Source: Stutzerimonas stutzeri (GTDB lineage Bacteria > Pseudomonadota > Gammaproteobacteria > Pseudomonadales > Pseudomonadaceae). Taken from it: a stretch of DNA of 64,000 bases. Location: contig NZ_CP036186.1 of the NCBI RefSeq assembly GCF_015291885.1, positions 372,001-436,000 of the forward strand. Direction: 5' to 3'. The position numbers and the translations under genes are program-made. The notes below the pieces were generated by a model that was not told where the DNA came from, made no database searches, and saw only the letters and a list, made by a program, of their open reading frames with translations. Shown piece after piece: positions 48,208 through 58,385 of this stretch (position 1 is its first letter; every line of letters starts with the position of its first letter).

Positions 48208-50140
48208 TCAGCGCGGAGACGAAGGGCTGCTATTGCCGTAATCCAGTGCTGTCGGGCGCCAGTCGATATCGCTCGCGGGCAGCGGTCGGGCAAAACCGTA
48301 GCCCTGCCCATAGTCGCAATTCTGGGACAACAGGAATGCCGCCTGGTCCGCAACCTCGATGCCTTCGGCGACGACTTTCAGGCCCAGGTTATGCGCCAGG
48401 CTGATGACCGAGCGGGTAATGGGCGGCATCCTCGCGGTCTGCTGGCAGCCCTCTGACGAAGCCTTGGTCGATTTTGAGCTTGTGCACGTTCATGCGCTTT
48501 AACCGTTGCAACGACGAGTAGCCGGTGCCGAAGTCGTCGATTGCCAATTGAACGCCAAGCGTGCGCAGGCGCTGCAACAACTCCAGGGCTGCGTCCGGGT
48601 CCTGCATAACGGTACTTTCGGTGATCTCCAGCTCGAGGTAGCGGGGCTCAAGCCCACTCTTGGCCAGAACGGTGGCCACCTGCAGGTCAAGGTCGCCGTT
48701 GCCGAACAGCCGGCTGGAGATATTCACCGCGATGAATCCTAGCGCGTGGCCCTGGCCGAGCCATTCCCGGGCCTGGTTGCAGGCTTGCTCCAGCACCCAG
48801 TTATCGATGGCGCCGATCAGGCCGGTTTCCTCGGCGATGGGGATAAAGATGCCTGGCGCGATCAGGCCTTTTTGCGGATGCTGCCAGCGCACCAGCGCTT
48901 CGAATCCGGCGATGGTGCCCTGGTGCAGATCGTAAATCGGCTGAAAATGCAGACGCAGCTGTCCGTGTTCCAGAGCCTGGCGCAGAGCGGTGACCAGCTC
49001 GACGCGCTGGCGCGCTTGGCTCGTCAGCTCTTCGGAATAGAACGCATAGGTAGAGCGGCCGCTGCTCTTGGCCTTGAACAGCGCCGAATCGGCGTTGCGC
49101 ATCAGCTGCTCGACATTCTGCACATCGGTCGGGTACGGATAGAGCACGATGCCAATGCTGGCGCTGCTGAACAGCTCCTGCCCGCCGAGGTGGAAGGGCT
49201 CGTTCAGACGATCAAGTATGCGCAATGCCAGAGCCGTGGCTTTCTCGGCGCCAAAGCCTTCGCAAAGCAGGGCGAATTCGTCGCCGCCGAGTCGGCCGAG
49301 CGTCATGCCTTCCTCGAGCTCGGCACTCAAACGAACGCTTACGGTTTGCAGCAGAGCATCGCCCAGGCTGTGGCCAAGGCTTTCGTTGATGTCCTTGAAG
49401 TGGTCGAGGTCGATCAGCAGCAGCGCGCCGCTACGCCTGCTCGCTCGTGCCCGCTCGAGGTCTTGCTTGGCGCGCTCGGTGAACAGCAGACGATTCGGCA
49501 GGTTGACCAGTGGGTCGTAGTGGGCGAGTTGGTCGAGTTCCTCGCGAGAGCGTTTCAGCGCCGAGAGGTCGGAGAACACCGCTACGTAATGGCTGAGATT
49601 ACCCTGGTTGTCGTGGATGCAGCGCAGGTTCTGCCATTGCGGATACACCTCGCCGTTCTTGCGGCGGTTCCAGATTTCGCCGCTCCATTCGCCATGATCT
49701 TTCAGCGCCAGCCACATCTGAGCGTAGAAGGCTGCGTCGTGCTTGCCGGAGGCGAAGAGTTTCGGTGTTTGCCCGAGTACCTCTTCGGTGCTGTAGCCGG
49801 TGATGCGACTGAACGCGGGATTGACGTGCACGATGTGCTGGCTTGGATCAGTTACCAGAACGCCTTCCTGGGTGCTGTCGAAGACCGCCGCCGCCTGTTT
49901 AAGGCTGGTTTCCTGCACATGCTGAGCACGCTGCTGCTCGTCGAAGCGGCGAAAGTGCTGTCGTCCGAGCACGAACAGCAGGGCGCTCGTGAATGCCACA
50001 AATAGAGCGCCTTTGCCCATGTGCCAGGCTTGGCTGTCGCTGCCCTTGACCAGATGGCCGATGAGCGTGTCGCCGAGGAGAATCCACAGCATGACCAGGA
50101 GAAAGTAGCCCAGACTCAGCCGGACGAGGTGCGTGTTCAT
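48208..50140 (-). pseudogene. PAS-GGDEF-EAL protein with a frameshift in the EAL domain
   Basis: Starting at ATG 50140, two membrane helices (6-23, 41-58) are followed by a PAS domain (about 80-195), GGDEF (motif GGDEF at 285-289) and EAL (EAL at 414-416, ELEITES, DDFGTGYSS at 535-543, KID at 556-558). At residue 573 an extra base in the GGG at 48421-48423 shifts the frame, giving ten foreign residues and a stop at 48389. The lost tail, ITRSVISLAHNLGLKVVAEG and onward to 48208, is intact in the next frame and includes the metal-site Glu (AEGIE). The phosphodiesterase should be dead unless the shift is a sequencing error. The intact GGDEF may still bind GTP or make c-di-GMP. Confidence 0.8.
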
Positions 50141-50264
50141 CGTTGCTTTTGAGTCCGGTCGAGATACTGCACAGTCAAACCTCATCGCACAGCGCAGGCG
50201 CGAGGCACATCGTTAGACACGGGTGCTGCTGCATCCTGCGACGCCTGCGGCGCGACATACTGGC

Positions 50265-50993
50265 CTAAAGCCAGCCTGGCCACCAGTCCGGGTGGTCAGG
50301 TTTCAGCCGTTGCAGGTAGTGTGCGCCTCCAAGCTGGCGCATCTGCTGGCGAATCCACGCAGCGCGGTTGTTCACGTACCCGCTCGGTTTGCCCGCGTGC
50401 CATTGCCGCGGATTTGGCAGCACCGCAGCCAGCAGGCTGGCCTGGCGGGCGGATAAATACGATGCGCCGGTACCGAAATGGTGCTGTGCTGCCGCTTGCG
50501 CACCGAAGATGCCATCGCCCCATTCAACGCTATTGAGGTAGACCTCAAGGATGCGCTGCTTGGGCCACAGCAGCTCGATCAGTGCGGTGAACCAGGCTTC
50601 CAGCCCTTTGCGCGGCCAACTGCGGCCGGACCATAGGAACAGATTCTTCGCTACCTGCTGACTTAGGGTGCTGGCACCGCGCAGTGATCCGCCACGCTCA
50701 TTGTGGCTGAGGGCGGCGCGAATTGCTGCGACGTCGAAGCCCCAGTGGTCGGCAAACTTCTGGTCCTCGGCAGCAATCACGGCCATTTTCAGGTCGTCGG
50801 GCAGCTCGCGCCATGGCCGCCACTCGCGGGTCAGGTCGATCGCCTCGCCGGTGCGCCAGGATTCGATCTTGCGCTCGATCATCAACGCGGTGAAGGGCGG
50901 CGGCACCCAGCGCAGCAGCAGGACCAGCAGCACCGAAAGGGCGATCAGCCAGAGCAGCAGTTTGGACAGGCGCAGCAGCAGGTTTCGCAACAT
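50265..50993 (-). CDS. mtgA: Monofunctional peptidoglycan transglycosylase
   Basis: 242 residues. One N-terminal helix (LLLWLIALSVLLVLLLRW) anchors it. The GT51 catalytic Glu is in AAEDQKFADHWGFD, followed by GASTLSQQVAKNLFLW and the RxxRKxxE-like KGLEAWFTALIELLWPK. It polymerises lipid II. It diverges from the DUF423 gene. Confidence 0.95.
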   Translation of the reverse strand: MLRNLLLRLSKLLLWLIALSVLLVLLLRWVPPPFTALMIERKIESWRTGEAIDLTREWRPWRELPDDLKMAVIAAEDQKFADHWGFDVAAIRAALSHNERGGSLRGASTLSQQVAKNLFLWSGRSWPRKGLEAWFTALIELLWPKQRILEVYLNSVEWGDGIFGAQAAAQHHFGTGASYLSARQASLLAAVLPNPRQWHAGKPSGYVNNRAAWIRQQMRQLGGAHYLQRLKPDHPDWWPGWL

Positions 50994-51060
50994 GGCACGT
51001 GGTCGTGGGCGAAAAGAGCGGGCATTATAGCGGCCGCTCAGGCCATCGACCGGAAAAGCA

Positions 51061-51435
51061 ATGATTCGTAGCTATCTCGTGCTTGCCGCCCTGTTCGGTT
51101 TGACCGGCGTCGCCCTCGGCGCTTTCGCCTCCCACGGCTTGCGCAGCCAACTGAGCGCCGCCCATCTCGCGGTATTCCAGACCGGCGTGCAGTACCAGCT
51201 GATCCATGCCCTGGCGCTGCTCGGAGTCGCGCTGCTCGCGCTGCAACGCCCCGGCCGCCTGCTGAGCGCGGCGGGCGGCCTGTTCGTGGCCGGCATCCTG
51301 CTGTTCTCCGGCAGCCTCTACCTGCTCACGCTGACAGGGGTCGGCAAGCTCGGCATGATCACGCCCATAGGCGGCACCGCCTTTCTCGCCGGCTGGCTGT
51401 GTCTGGCGCTGGCGGGCTGGCGCATCCGCGGCTGA
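51061..51435 (+). CDS. DUF423 membrane protein
   Basis: 124 residues with four hydrophobic helices. FGLTGVALGAFASHGLRSQL and FQTGVQYQLIHALALLGVAL are the DUF423 (YgdD) signature. Function is unknown. It precedes thiS but is separated from it by a gap of 87 bases containing a promoter. Confidence 0.9.
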   Translation: MIRSYLVLAALFGLTGVALGAFASHGLRSQLSAAHLAVFQTGVQYQLIHALALLGVALLALQRPGRLLSAAGGLFVAGILLFSGSLYLLTLTGVGKLGMITPIGGTAFLAGWLCLALAGWRIRG

Positions 51436-51462
51436 GCGGGACGAACGGCCGCGGGGTGCGCC

Positions 51463-51491
51463 TTGGTGCACCGGGTGGTTCGGGCTAGAAT
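51463..51491 (+). promoter_or_regulatory. Probable promoter of thiSG
   Basis: TTGGTG (51463-51468), a 17-base spacer and TAGAAT (51486-51491). The predicted start near 51498 leaves a leader of only about 25 bases, too short for a TPP riboswitch. Confidence 0.5.
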
Positions 51492-51522
51492 GCCGTCCCC
51501 TTTCGCAATGGCAGCGAACAGC

Positions 51523-51723
51523 ATGCAGATTCAACTCAACGGCGAACCCTACGAGCTGCCAGCCGGCCAGACGGTGGCCGACCTGCTGGCGCGCCTGGAA
51601 CTGACCGGTCGCCGCCTGGCCGTCGAGCTCAATCGCGATATCGTGCCGCGCAGCGCGCACGCCAGCACCGCGCTCAGCGAAGGTGACCAGGTCGAAGTGG
51701 TGCACGCCATCGGCGGCGGTTAA
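51523..51723 (+). CDS. thiS: Sulfur carrier protein ThiS
   Basis: 66 residues ending in the required Gly-Gly (HAIGGG). The beta-grasp fold is seen in [20 protein letters not shown]. ThiS thiocarboxylate gives sulfur for the thiazole ring of thiamine. It is followed by thiG after 77 bases. I used ATG 51523 because upstream in-frame residues are not part of the fold. Confidence 0.94.
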   Translation: MQIQLNGEPYELPAGQTVADLLARLELTGRRLAVELNRDIVPRSAHASTALSEGDQVEVVHAIGGG

Positions 51724-51800
51724 CCGCACCCGCTCATCCGAATGACGCCGCCTCTGCGGCGCCCACAGCCCGCAGCAACACGTCCGAACGAGGATTTCCC

Positions 51801-52595
51801 ATGCGCCCAGTTCCGAACGACAAGCCTTTCACCCTGGCCGGTCGCACCTATCAATCGCGCCTGCTGGTCGGCACCGGCAAGTACAAGGACCTCGAAGAGA
51901 CGCGCGCGGCCATCGAGGCCTCGGGTGCCGAGATCGTCACCGTCGCGGTACGCCGCACCAACATCGGCCAGAACCCGGGTGAGCCGAACCTGCTCGACGT
52001 GATCAGCCCGGAGCGTTACACCATCCTGCCGAACACCGCCGGCTGCTTTACCGCCGAGGATGCGGTACGCACCTGCCGCCTGGCCAGGGAGCTGCTCGAC
52101 GGCCACAAGCTGGTCAAGCTGGAAGTGCTGGCCGACCAGAAGACCCTGTTCCCGAACGTGATCGAGACCCTCAAGGCCGCCGACGTGCTGGTCAAGGACG
52201 GCTTCGACGTGATGGTCTACACCAGCGACGACCCGATCATCGCGCGCCAGCTGGCCGAGATGGGCTGCATCGCGGTGATGCCGCTGGCCGGCCTGATCGG
52301 CACCGGTCTGGGCATCTGCAACCCATACAACCTGCGCATCATCCTCGAGGAGGCGACCGTCCCCGTGCTGGTCGACGCCGGTGTCGGTACCGCTTCGGAC
52401 GCCACCATCGCCATGGAACTCGGCTGCGAGGCGGTGCTGATGAACAGCGCCATCGCCCATGCGCAGAATCCGGTGCTGATGGCCGAGGCGATGAAATACG
52501 CCATCGAGGCCGGGCGCCTGGCCTACCTGGCCGGTCGCATGCCGAAGAAGCTCTATGCCAGTGCCTCCTCGCCGCTGGAAGGGCTGATTCGCTGA
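51801..52595 (+). CDS. thiG: Thiazole synthase
   Basis: 264 residues. The catalytic Lys is in [14 protein letters not shown] (Lys106), and the phosphate-binding loops are in [15 protein letters not shown] and [20 protein letters not shown]. It joins deoxyxylulose phosphate, the ThiS sulfur and an iminoglycine to form the thiazole. It is cotranscribed with thiS and ends at a terminator. Confidence 0.97.
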   Translation: MRPVPNDKPFTLAGRTYQSRLLVGTGKYKDLEETRAAIEASGAEIVTVAVRRTNIGQNPGEPNLLDVISPERYTILPNTAGCFTAEDAVRTCRLARELLDGHKLVKLEVLADQKTLFPNVIETLKAADVLVKDGFDVMVYTSDDPIIARQLAEMGCIAVMPLAGLIGTGLGICNPYNLRIILEEATVPVLVDAGVGTASDATIAMELGCEAVLMNSAIAHAQNPVLMAEAMKYAIEAGRLAYLAGRMPKKLYASASSPLEGLIR

Positions 52596-52607
52596 CACCT
52601 TTCGTGG

Positions 52608-52641
52608 CCGGCCTCGACGCTTCGTCGGGGCCGGTTTTTTT
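52608..52641 (+). terminator. Intrinsic terminator after thiG
   Basis: CCGGCC-TCGACG (52608-52619) pairs with CGTCG-G-GGCCGG (52623-52634), followed by seven T. It separates thiSG from trmB. Confidence 0.9.
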
Positions 52642-52659
52642 ATACCTTGCAGGCAGACC

Positions 52660-53376
52660 ATGACTGAGCAGAACCCCGCGGCCGAAGAGCAGCAAACCGA
52701 GCACCGCCGCACCATCAAGAGTTTCGTGATGCGCGCCGGGCGCATGACCGAAGGCCAGCAGCGCGGCCTGGAGCAGGGCTGGCCGAAGTACGGCCTGGAG
52801 CTTGCCGATGGCCTGCGCGATTTCGATGAGGTGTTCGGCCGCAGCGCGCCGCGGACCTTCGAGATCGGCTTCGGCATGGGCCACTCGACGCTGGAAATGG
52901 CCGCCGCGGCGCCGGAGCAGGATTTCATCGGCGTGGAAGTGCATAAACCGGGCGTCGGCGCGTTGCTGAGCGGACTTGTGTCACAGAAACTGACTAACGT
53001 CCGGGTCTACAGTTGCGACGCCCTGGAGGTGCTGCGTGACTGCGTGGCCGACGCCAGCCTGGACCGCGTGCTGCTGTTCTTCCCGGACCCCTGGCACAAG
53101 AGCCGTCACCACAAGCGCCGCATCGTGCAGCCGGCCTTCGCCGAGCTGGTGCGGCGCAAGCTGAAGGTCGGCGGCGTGCTGCACATGGCCACCGACTGGG
53201 AACCCTATGCCGAACACATGCTCGAGGTGATGAATGTCGCCCCGGGCTACCGCAACCTGGCGCAAGACGGACGCTGCGTGCCACGCCCGACGGAGCGCCC
53301 GGTGACCAAGTTCGAACGCCGCGGCGAGCGGCTCGGCCATGGCGTCTGGGACCTGAAGTTCCAGCGCATCGACTGA
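52660..53376 (+). CDS. trmB: tRNA (guanine46-N7)-methyltransferase
   Basis: 238 residues. A Gln/Glu-rich opening is followed by the SAM motif [38 protein letters not shown] (the PDPW signature) and [20 protein letters not shown], all typical of TrmB. It starts 64 bases after thiG beyond the terminator, so it is transcribed separately or by read-through. Confidence 0.95.
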   Translation: MTEQNPAAEEQQTEHRRTIKSFVMRAGRMTEGQQRGLEQGWPKYGLELADGLRDFDEVFGRSAPRTFEIGFGMGHSTLEMAAAAPEQDFIGVEVHKPGVGALLSGLVSQKLTNVRVYSCDALEVLRDCVADASLDRVLLFFPDPWHKSRHHKRRIVQPAFAELVRRKLKVGGVLHMATDWEPYAEHMLEVMNVAPGYRNLAQDGRCVPRPTERPVTKFERRGERLGHGVWDLKFQRID

Positions 53377-53547
53377 GCGAGGCCAGACAAGCGACACCCG
53401 AGACGCCGCGCCGCCGCCTGGCCTGCCTGCCAGCCTACGCGATCGCTCGCCGGATCCAATCGAAGAGCCGCAACAGCGGCCAGGGAAGAGTGCCTGCCAG
53501 GACGGCATGCCTGCCCATACCAGACAACAAATGCAATGCCGTCAGCC

Positions 53548-53563
53548 GGGCATGGCCATGCCC
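53548..53563. promoter_or_regulatory. Perfect 16-base palindrome upstream of the DUF1329 gene
   Basis: GGGCATGGCCATGCCC is self-complementary over all 16 bases. It overlaps the -35 position relative to a CATAAT -10 candidate at 53573-53578, so it could be an operator. The rest of the 215-base trmB-DUF1329 gap holds nothing I recognise. Confidence 0.4.
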
Positions 53564-53591
53564 TGCGTCGCGCATAATTGGGGAGTAGACG

Positions 53592-54932
53592 ATGTACGGA
53601 AAGATTGGAATTCTGTTGTTGGCGGCCTGTGCCGCTGTGCAGGCACAGGCCAAGGTGGACAGCACCCAGGCCGCGCGGCTGGGGCAGGACCTGACGCCGC
53701 TGGGCGCGGAGCGGGCGGGCAATGCCGCCGGCACCATTCCGGCCTGGACCGGTGGCGTCCAAGCACCGGCCGGCTACGAGCCGGGCATGCATCATCCCGA
53801 CCCGTTCGCCGGAGATTCGCTGCTGTACCGGGTTGATCGCAACAATCTGAAGGAATATGAAAACCAGCTTCCCGAAGGCATGAAGGCGTTGCTGGAGCGC
53901 TATCCGGACTACCACCTGCGCGTGTTCCCGACCCGCCGCAGCGCTGCGGTACCGCAGCGGATCTACGATGCCACTCGTTTCAATGCCGTCAGCGCCGAGC
54001 TGATCGCCAACGGCAACGGCATCCAGGGTGCGGCGGCCGGGATTCCCTTCCCGATCCCGCAGAGCGGCATCGAGGTCATCTGGAACCACATCCTGCATTA
54101 CAAGGGTGACCAGAGCCACATGATCAACAACCAGGCGGTGGTGATCGGTGGCCGGGCCAACTACATCAAGCGCGACCGGCACGTGTACTACGTCTACAAC
54201 CGCGAGGGGATGACCTACGCCGATCTGGACAACACCGTGCTGTACTACAAGTACCGCGTCACCGCGCCGGCCAAGCTCTCTGGCACCGCGCTGGTCGTGC
54301 AGGACCCGATCGACCAGGTATTGACCACCCGCAAGGCGTGGCGCTACAGCCCGGACGATCGCCGCGTACGCCGCCTGCCTTCGCTTGCCTATGACTCACT
54401 GCAGCCCGACACCAGTGGTCTGGCTACGGCCGACGTGGTCGACTCGTTCAATGGTGCGCCGGACCGGTACGACTGGGAGCTGCTCGGCAAGCGCGAGATG
54501 CTGATGCCCTACAACAGCTATGCGGTGCACCAGAAGGGCATTCCCTACGACACCATCGTTCAATCGCGCACGCTTAATCCAGAGCTGCTGCGCTACGAGC
54601 TGCATCGCGTATGGGTTGTCGAGGCGACTTTGCGCAAAGGCTTCGGGCACCTGTACGACAAGCGCCGGTTCTATATCGACGAGGACAGCTGGGCGATCCT
54701 CGCGGTCGACCTGTATGACGAGAAGGGTGCCCTGATTGGTCTGCAGGAGAGCCACCCGATCAGCTATTACGATGTGCCGATGTTCAACAGCACGCTGGAA
54801 ACGTTGTACCACCTCAAGGACGGCAACTATTTCGTCGACGGGCTGGATAACAACGAGCAGATGTATGATTTCGACGCAAAGCTGAGTCCTCGCGACTTCT
54901 CGCCTCAGGCGCTGCGCCGGGGCGGAAACTGA
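53592..54932 (+). CDS. DUF1329 exported protein
   Basis: 446 residues with a signal peptide (LLLAACAAVQAQA). ERAGNAAGTIPAWTGGVQAP is the DUF1329 opening, and WEMLGKREMLMPYN-like and RYELHRVWVVEATLRKG segments are typical later ones. These proteins are outer-membrane-associated, LolA/B-like folds of unknown role, often paired with DUF1302; no DUF1302 gene is present here. GGGAG precedes the ATG. Confidence 0.87.
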   Translation: MYGKIGILLLAACAAVQAQAKVDSTQAARLGQDLTPLGAERAGNAAGTIPAWTGGVQAPAGYEPGMHHPDPFAGDSLLYRVDRNNLKEYENQLPEGMKALLERYPDYHLRVFPTRRSAAVPQRIYDATRFNAVSAELIANGNGIQGAAAGIPFPIPQSGIEVIWNHILHYKGDQSHMINNQAVVIGGRANYIKRDRHVYYVYNREGMTYADLDNTVLYYKYRVTAPAKLSGTALVVQDPIDQVLTTRKAWRYSPDDRRVRRLPSLAYDSLQPDTSGLATADVVDSFNGAPDRYDWELLGKREMLMPYNSYAVHQKGIPYDTIVQSRTLNPELLRYELHRVWVVEATLRKGFGHLYDKRRFYIDEDSWAILAVDLYDEKGALIGLQESHPISYYDVPMFNSTLETLYHLKDGNYFVDGLDNNEQMYDFDAKLSPRDFSPQALRRGGN

Positions 54933-54948
54933 TCCTCGGACACGAATG

Positions 54949-54977
54949 AAAAAAGCCGCCCTGCAAGGCGGCTTTTT
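54949..54977. terminator. Bidirectional terminator between the DUF1329 gene and arcC
   Basis: GCCGCC (54955-54960) pairs with GGCGGC (54967-54972) over a 6-base loop, flanked by an A run on the left and five T on the right, so it serves both convergent units. Confidence 0.88.
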
Positions 54978-54996
54978 CGTTTTCGGCCGAGGCCGC

Positions 54997-55920
54997 TTAT
55001 AGCGAATCGCCCGCTGCCAGGCTGACACGCGTTCCGGCGCTGCCCTGAACGATCGCTTCGATATCACCCAGCGAGCCGATCACCGCGACCTTGCCGGTGT
55101 TGCGAGCGAACTCGCAGGCTGCTTGTACCTTCGGGCCCATGGAGCCCGCAGCGAAGCCCAGGCGCTCCAGTTCGTCGGGATGCGCTTCATGGATGCGGCG
55201 CTGCTCTGGTGTTCCCCAGTTCAGATAAGCGCCATCGACGTCAGTGGCGATTACCAGCAGGTCTGCGTTCAGCTGTTCGGCCAGCAGAGCCGAGCACAGA
55301 TCTTTGTCGATCACTGCCTCCACGCCTTGCAGCCGACCGTTCTGGTCATACACGGTAGGGATTCCTCCGCCACCGGCGCAGATCACTACGCTGCCTTTCT
55401 CCAGCAGCCAGCTGATCGGTCGGATCTCGAAAATGCGCTTCGGCCTTGGGCTCGGCACAACGCGGCGAAAACGGTCTCCGTCGGCGGCAATGCTCCAGCC
55501 TTTTTCCTTGGCCAACTGCTCAGCCTCTTCGCGGCTGTAGACTGGTCCGATCGGTTTGGTGGGTTTCTGGAAGGCCGGGTCGGCGGCATCTACCTCCACC
55601 TGCGTCAGCAAGGTGGCGAAGGGCACCTCGAACGGGAGGAGGTTGCCCAGCTCCTGCTCGATGATGTAGCCGATCATGCCCTCGGTTTCCGCACCCAGCA
55701 CATCCAAGGGGTAGGTGGGAACATCCTTGTAGGCCGCTCCCTGCAATGCCAGCAGTCCGACTTGCGGGCCGTTCCCGTGGGCCACCACCAGTTCGTTGCC
55801 CGGCGCGATCCGTGCAATCTGGGTGCACGCAATCCTCACATTCTCGCGCTGGTTCTCCGCGCTTAAAGGCTCCCCTCTGCGAAGCAGGGCATTACCGCCC
55901 AGTGCGACTACGATACGCAT
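54997..55920 (-). CDS. arcC: Carbamate kinase
   Basis: 307 residues. The N-terminus [47 protein letters not shown] and [17 protein letters not shown] are the amino-acid-kinase motifs of carbamate kinases. It makes ATP from carbamoyl phosphate, the final step of the arginine deiminase path. It is last in arcDABC. Confidence 0.96.
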   Translation of the reverse strand: MRIVVALGGNALLRRGEPLSAENQRENVRIACTQIARIAPGNELVVAHGNGPQVGLLALQGAAYKDVPTYPLDVLGAETEGMIGYIIEQELGNLLPFEVPFATLLTQVEVDAADPAFQKPTKPIGPVYSREEAEQLAKEKGWSIAADGDRFRRVVPSPRPKRIFEIRPISWLLEKGSVVICAGGGGIPTVYDQNGRLQGVEAVIDKDLCSALLAEQLNADLLVIATDVDGAYLNWGTPEQRRIHEAHPDELERLGFAAGSMGPKVQAACEFARNTGKVAVIGSLGDIEAIVQGSAGTRVSLAAGDSL

Positions 55921-55937
55921 GTGTGTTCCTCCAAAGT

Positions 55938-55956
55938 GCGCCCGCGGTGCGGGCGC
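55938..55956 (-). other. Hairpin between arcB and arcC
   Basis: GCGCCCGC (55938-55945) pairs with GCGGGCGC (55949-55956) over a 3-base loop. No T run follows on the minus strand, so it is more likely a stabiliser or processing structure than a terminator. Confidence 0.5.
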
Positions 55957-55964
55957 TAGGTGGA

Positions 55965-56975
55965 TCAGATGTCGGCGAGGGTGGATACCAGGATCGCCTT
56001 GATGGTGTGCATGCGATTTTCGGCCTGTTCGAAGGCTATGCAGGCAGGCGACTCGAATACCTCTTCGGTAACCTCGATACCGTTGGCCAGATGCGGATAG
56101 CGCGCGGCAATCTCCTTGCCGACCTTGGTTTCGCTGTTGTGAAAGGCCGGCAGGCAGTGCATGAACTTTGCCCGTGGATTGCCGGTGGCCTGCATCAGCG
56201 AAGGGTTCACCTGATAGGGCAGCAACTGCTCGATACGCTCGGCCCAGGCCTCAACCGGCTCACCCATGGATACCCATACGTCGGTGTGGACGAAATCGAC
56301 GCCCTGGACTGCGGCCTTTGGATCCTCAGTGAGCATTAGTCGCGCACCGCTTTGCTCGGCGAACTCGTTGCACGCCTTGACGTGCTCTTCGCTTGGCCAC
56401 AGCGCCCGCGGCGCCGCGATGCGCACATCCATACCCAGCTTGGCACCGATCAGCAGCAGTGAATTGCCCATGTTGTTTCGCGCGTCGCCCAGGTAGGCGT
56501 AGCTGATCTGATGCAGCGGCTTGTCACTGTGCTCGCGCATGGTCATGACGTCGGCGATCATCTGGGTCGGGTGATATTCGTCGGTCAGGCCGTTGTAGAC
56601 CGGTACGCCAGCGTAGCGGGCGAGCTCTTCGACGATCTCCTGCTTGAAGCCGCGATATTCGATGGCGTCGTACATGCGGCCGAGCACCCGGGCCGTGTCC
56701 TTCATGCTCTCCTTGTGGCCAATTTGCGAGGAGTTGGGGTCGATATAGGTAACGTTGGCGCCCTGATCGTAGGCGGCCACCTCGAACGCGCAGCGAGTGC
56801 GGGTCGAGGTTTTCTCGAAGATCAGCGCGATGTTCTTGCCCTTGAGGTGCTGGCGCTCAGTGCCGGTGTATTTGGCGCGCTTGAGGTCGCGGGACAGGTC
56901 AAGCAGATAGCGCAGCTCGCGCTCGCTGTGGTGCATGAGGCTTAGCAGGCTGCGGTTATGAATGTTGAAAGCCAT
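55965..56975 (-). CDS. arcB: Catabolic ornithine carbamoyltransferase
   Basis: 336 residues. The carbamoyl-phosphate motif is [15 protein letters not shown], followed by [19 protein letters not shown] sequence and the HCLPAFHN motif of ornithine transcarbamylases. In the arc operon it converts citrulline and phosphate to ornithine and carbamoyl phosphate. I used ATG 56975 ([11 protein letters not shown]); the frame upstream to 57020 is in the spacer. Confidence 0.96.
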   Translation of the reverse strand: MAFNIHNRSLLSLMHHSERELRYLLDLSRDLKRAKYTGTERQHLKGKNIALIFEKTSTRTRCAFEVAAYDQGANVTYIDPNSSQIGHKESMKDTARVLGRMYDAIEYRGFKQEIVEELARYAGVPVYNGLTDEYHPTQMIADVMTMREHSDKPLHQISYAYLGDARNNMGNSLLLIGAKLGMDVRIAAPRALWPSEEHVKACNEFAEQSGARLMLTEDPKAAVQGVDFVHTDVWVSMGEPVEAWAERIEQLLPYQVNPSLMQATGNPRAKFMHCLPAFHNSETKVGKEIAARYPHLANGIEVTEEVFESPACIAFEQAENRMHTIKAILVSTLADI

Positions 56976-56998
56976 GATGAAGATCCTCTTTACGCGGA

Positions 56999-57021
56999 CG
57001 TGCCGGCCGGAGACCGGCACG
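56999..57021 (-). other. Hairpin between arcA and arcB
   Basis: CGTGCCGG (56999-57006) pairs with CCGGCACG (57014-57021) over a 7-base loop in the 57-base gap. No T run on the minus strand. Confidence 0.5.
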
Positions 57022-57032
57022 TTGATCCGAGA

Positions 57033-58289
57033 TCAATAGTCGAGAGCGTCGCGAATGATCGGGCAGGTCATGCAGTGGCCGCCGCCACGGCCACGGCCCA
57101 GTTCGCTGGCACTGATGGTGATTACCTCGACACCGGCCTTGCGCAGTTGGGTATTGGTGAAGGTGTTGCGGTCATAGCCGATCACGACGCCGGGTTCGAG
57201 GGCTACAACGTTGTTGCCGTCGTCCCACTGCTCGCGCTCGACCTCGTAGCTGTCGCCGCCTGTCTCCACCACCCGTAGCGCGGGAAGGCCCAATGCTTCG
57301 GCGACCACCTGCAGGAAGCTCGCGCTCTCGCGGCGCAGGTCTATGCCGCCCGGTTTGCTCTCGTCGGGACGCAGGCTGAACGGCACGATGCCATTCACCA
57401 CCTCGGGGTAGATCGTCACCAGGTCGCGGTCGCAGAAGCTGAACACGGTATCCAGGTGCATCGCTGAGCGAGACCGTGGAAGGCCTGCAACGATCACCCG
57501 CTGGGCGGCGCCATGATTGAACAGCGACTGTGCCAGCTGACCGATGGCCTGGCGGGAGGTGCGCTCGCCCATACCGATGAGCACCACCCCATTGCCGATT
57601 GGCATCACGTCGCCGCCTTCCAGGGTAGCCAGGCCGTGGTCGAGTTCGGGGTCGCCATACCAGACCTTGAAGTCCTTACCGGCGAACTCGGGGTGGAAAC
57701 GATAGATCGCTGTGGTGAGCAGCGTCTCCTGACGCCGTGCCGTCCAATGCATGGGGTTTAGCGAGACGCCGCCGTATATCCAGCAGCTGGTATCACGGGT
57801 GAAGATCGTGTTGGGCAGTGGCGGCAGGATGAAGCTCGAGTGCCCGAGATAGTCACGAAACATGCTGACGATTTCGCCGCTCTGGGTACCAGGCAGGTCA
57901 CTGCCAGCTACGCCGCCAATCAGGTATTCAGCCAGTCGTCGCGGCTGTTGCTCCTCGAGCCAACTGCGAACCTCGTTTTGCAGGCCGATGCCAACCTGGT
58001 TGGGCGTGATCTTGCGGTCGAGGATCCACTTCAATGCTTCTGGATTGGCCACTGTTTCGGTCAGCAGGTTGTGCATTTCCAGGACTTCGACGCCGCGTTC
58101 TCGCATCTTCGTGACGAAGTCGAAGTGGTCACGCTTGGCCTGGTTCACCCACAGCACATCGTCAAACAGCAGCTCGTCACAGTTGGTTGGGGTCAAGCGC
58201 TGATGGGCCAGGCCCGGCGAGCAGACCATTACCTTACGCAGCTTTCCAGCTTCGGAATGGACGCCCAGCTTTGGTGTTTGCGGGGTCAT
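57033..58289 (-). CDS. arcA: Arginine deiminase
   Basis: 418 residues, the exact length I recall for P. aeruginosa Arc[11 protein letters not shown] and HLDTVFSF supply the Asp/His part of the active site, and the C-terminal [10 protein letters not shown] holds catalytic Cys406. It converts arginine to citrulline and ammonia. It follows arcD after a gap with two hairpins. Confidence 0.97.
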   Translation of the reverse strand: MTPQTPKLGVHSEAGKLRKVMVCSPGLAHQRLTPTNCDELLFDDVLWVNQAKRDHFDFVTKMRERGVEVLEMHNLLTETVANPEALKWILDRKITPNQVGIGLQNEVRSWLEEQQPRRLAEYLIGGVAGSDLPGTQSGEIVSMFRDYLGHSSFILPPLPNTIFTRDTSCWIYGGVSLNPMHWTARRQETLLTTAIYRFHPEFAGKDFKVWYGDPELDHGLATLEGGDVMPIGNGVVLIGMGERTSRQAIGQLAQSLFNHGAAQRVIVAGLPRSRSAMHLDTVFSFCDRDLVTIYPEVVNGIVPFSLRPDESKPGGIDLRRESASFLQVVAEALGLPALRVVETGGDSYEVEREQWDDGNNVVALEPGVVIGYDRNTFTNTQLRKAGVEVITISASELGRGRGGGHCMTCPIIRDALDY

Positions 58290-58332
58290 GTCTGTACTCC
58301 TTGCAGTCTTCGCACCTGTGGGTGCTTAGTGG

Positions 58333-58382
58333 CTCGCCACCGCTTTTGGCGGTGGGCGAGGGTTGCCGGAACTTGCTTCCGG
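58333..58382 (-). other. Two hairpins between arcD and arcA
   Basis: CTCGCCACCGC (58333-58343) pairs with GCGGTGGGCGAG (58349-58360, one bulge), and CCGGAA (58366-58371) pairs with TTCCGG (58377-58382). The position suggests processing or segmental stability of the arc mRNA. Confidence 0.5.
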
Positions 58383-58385
58383 TGG

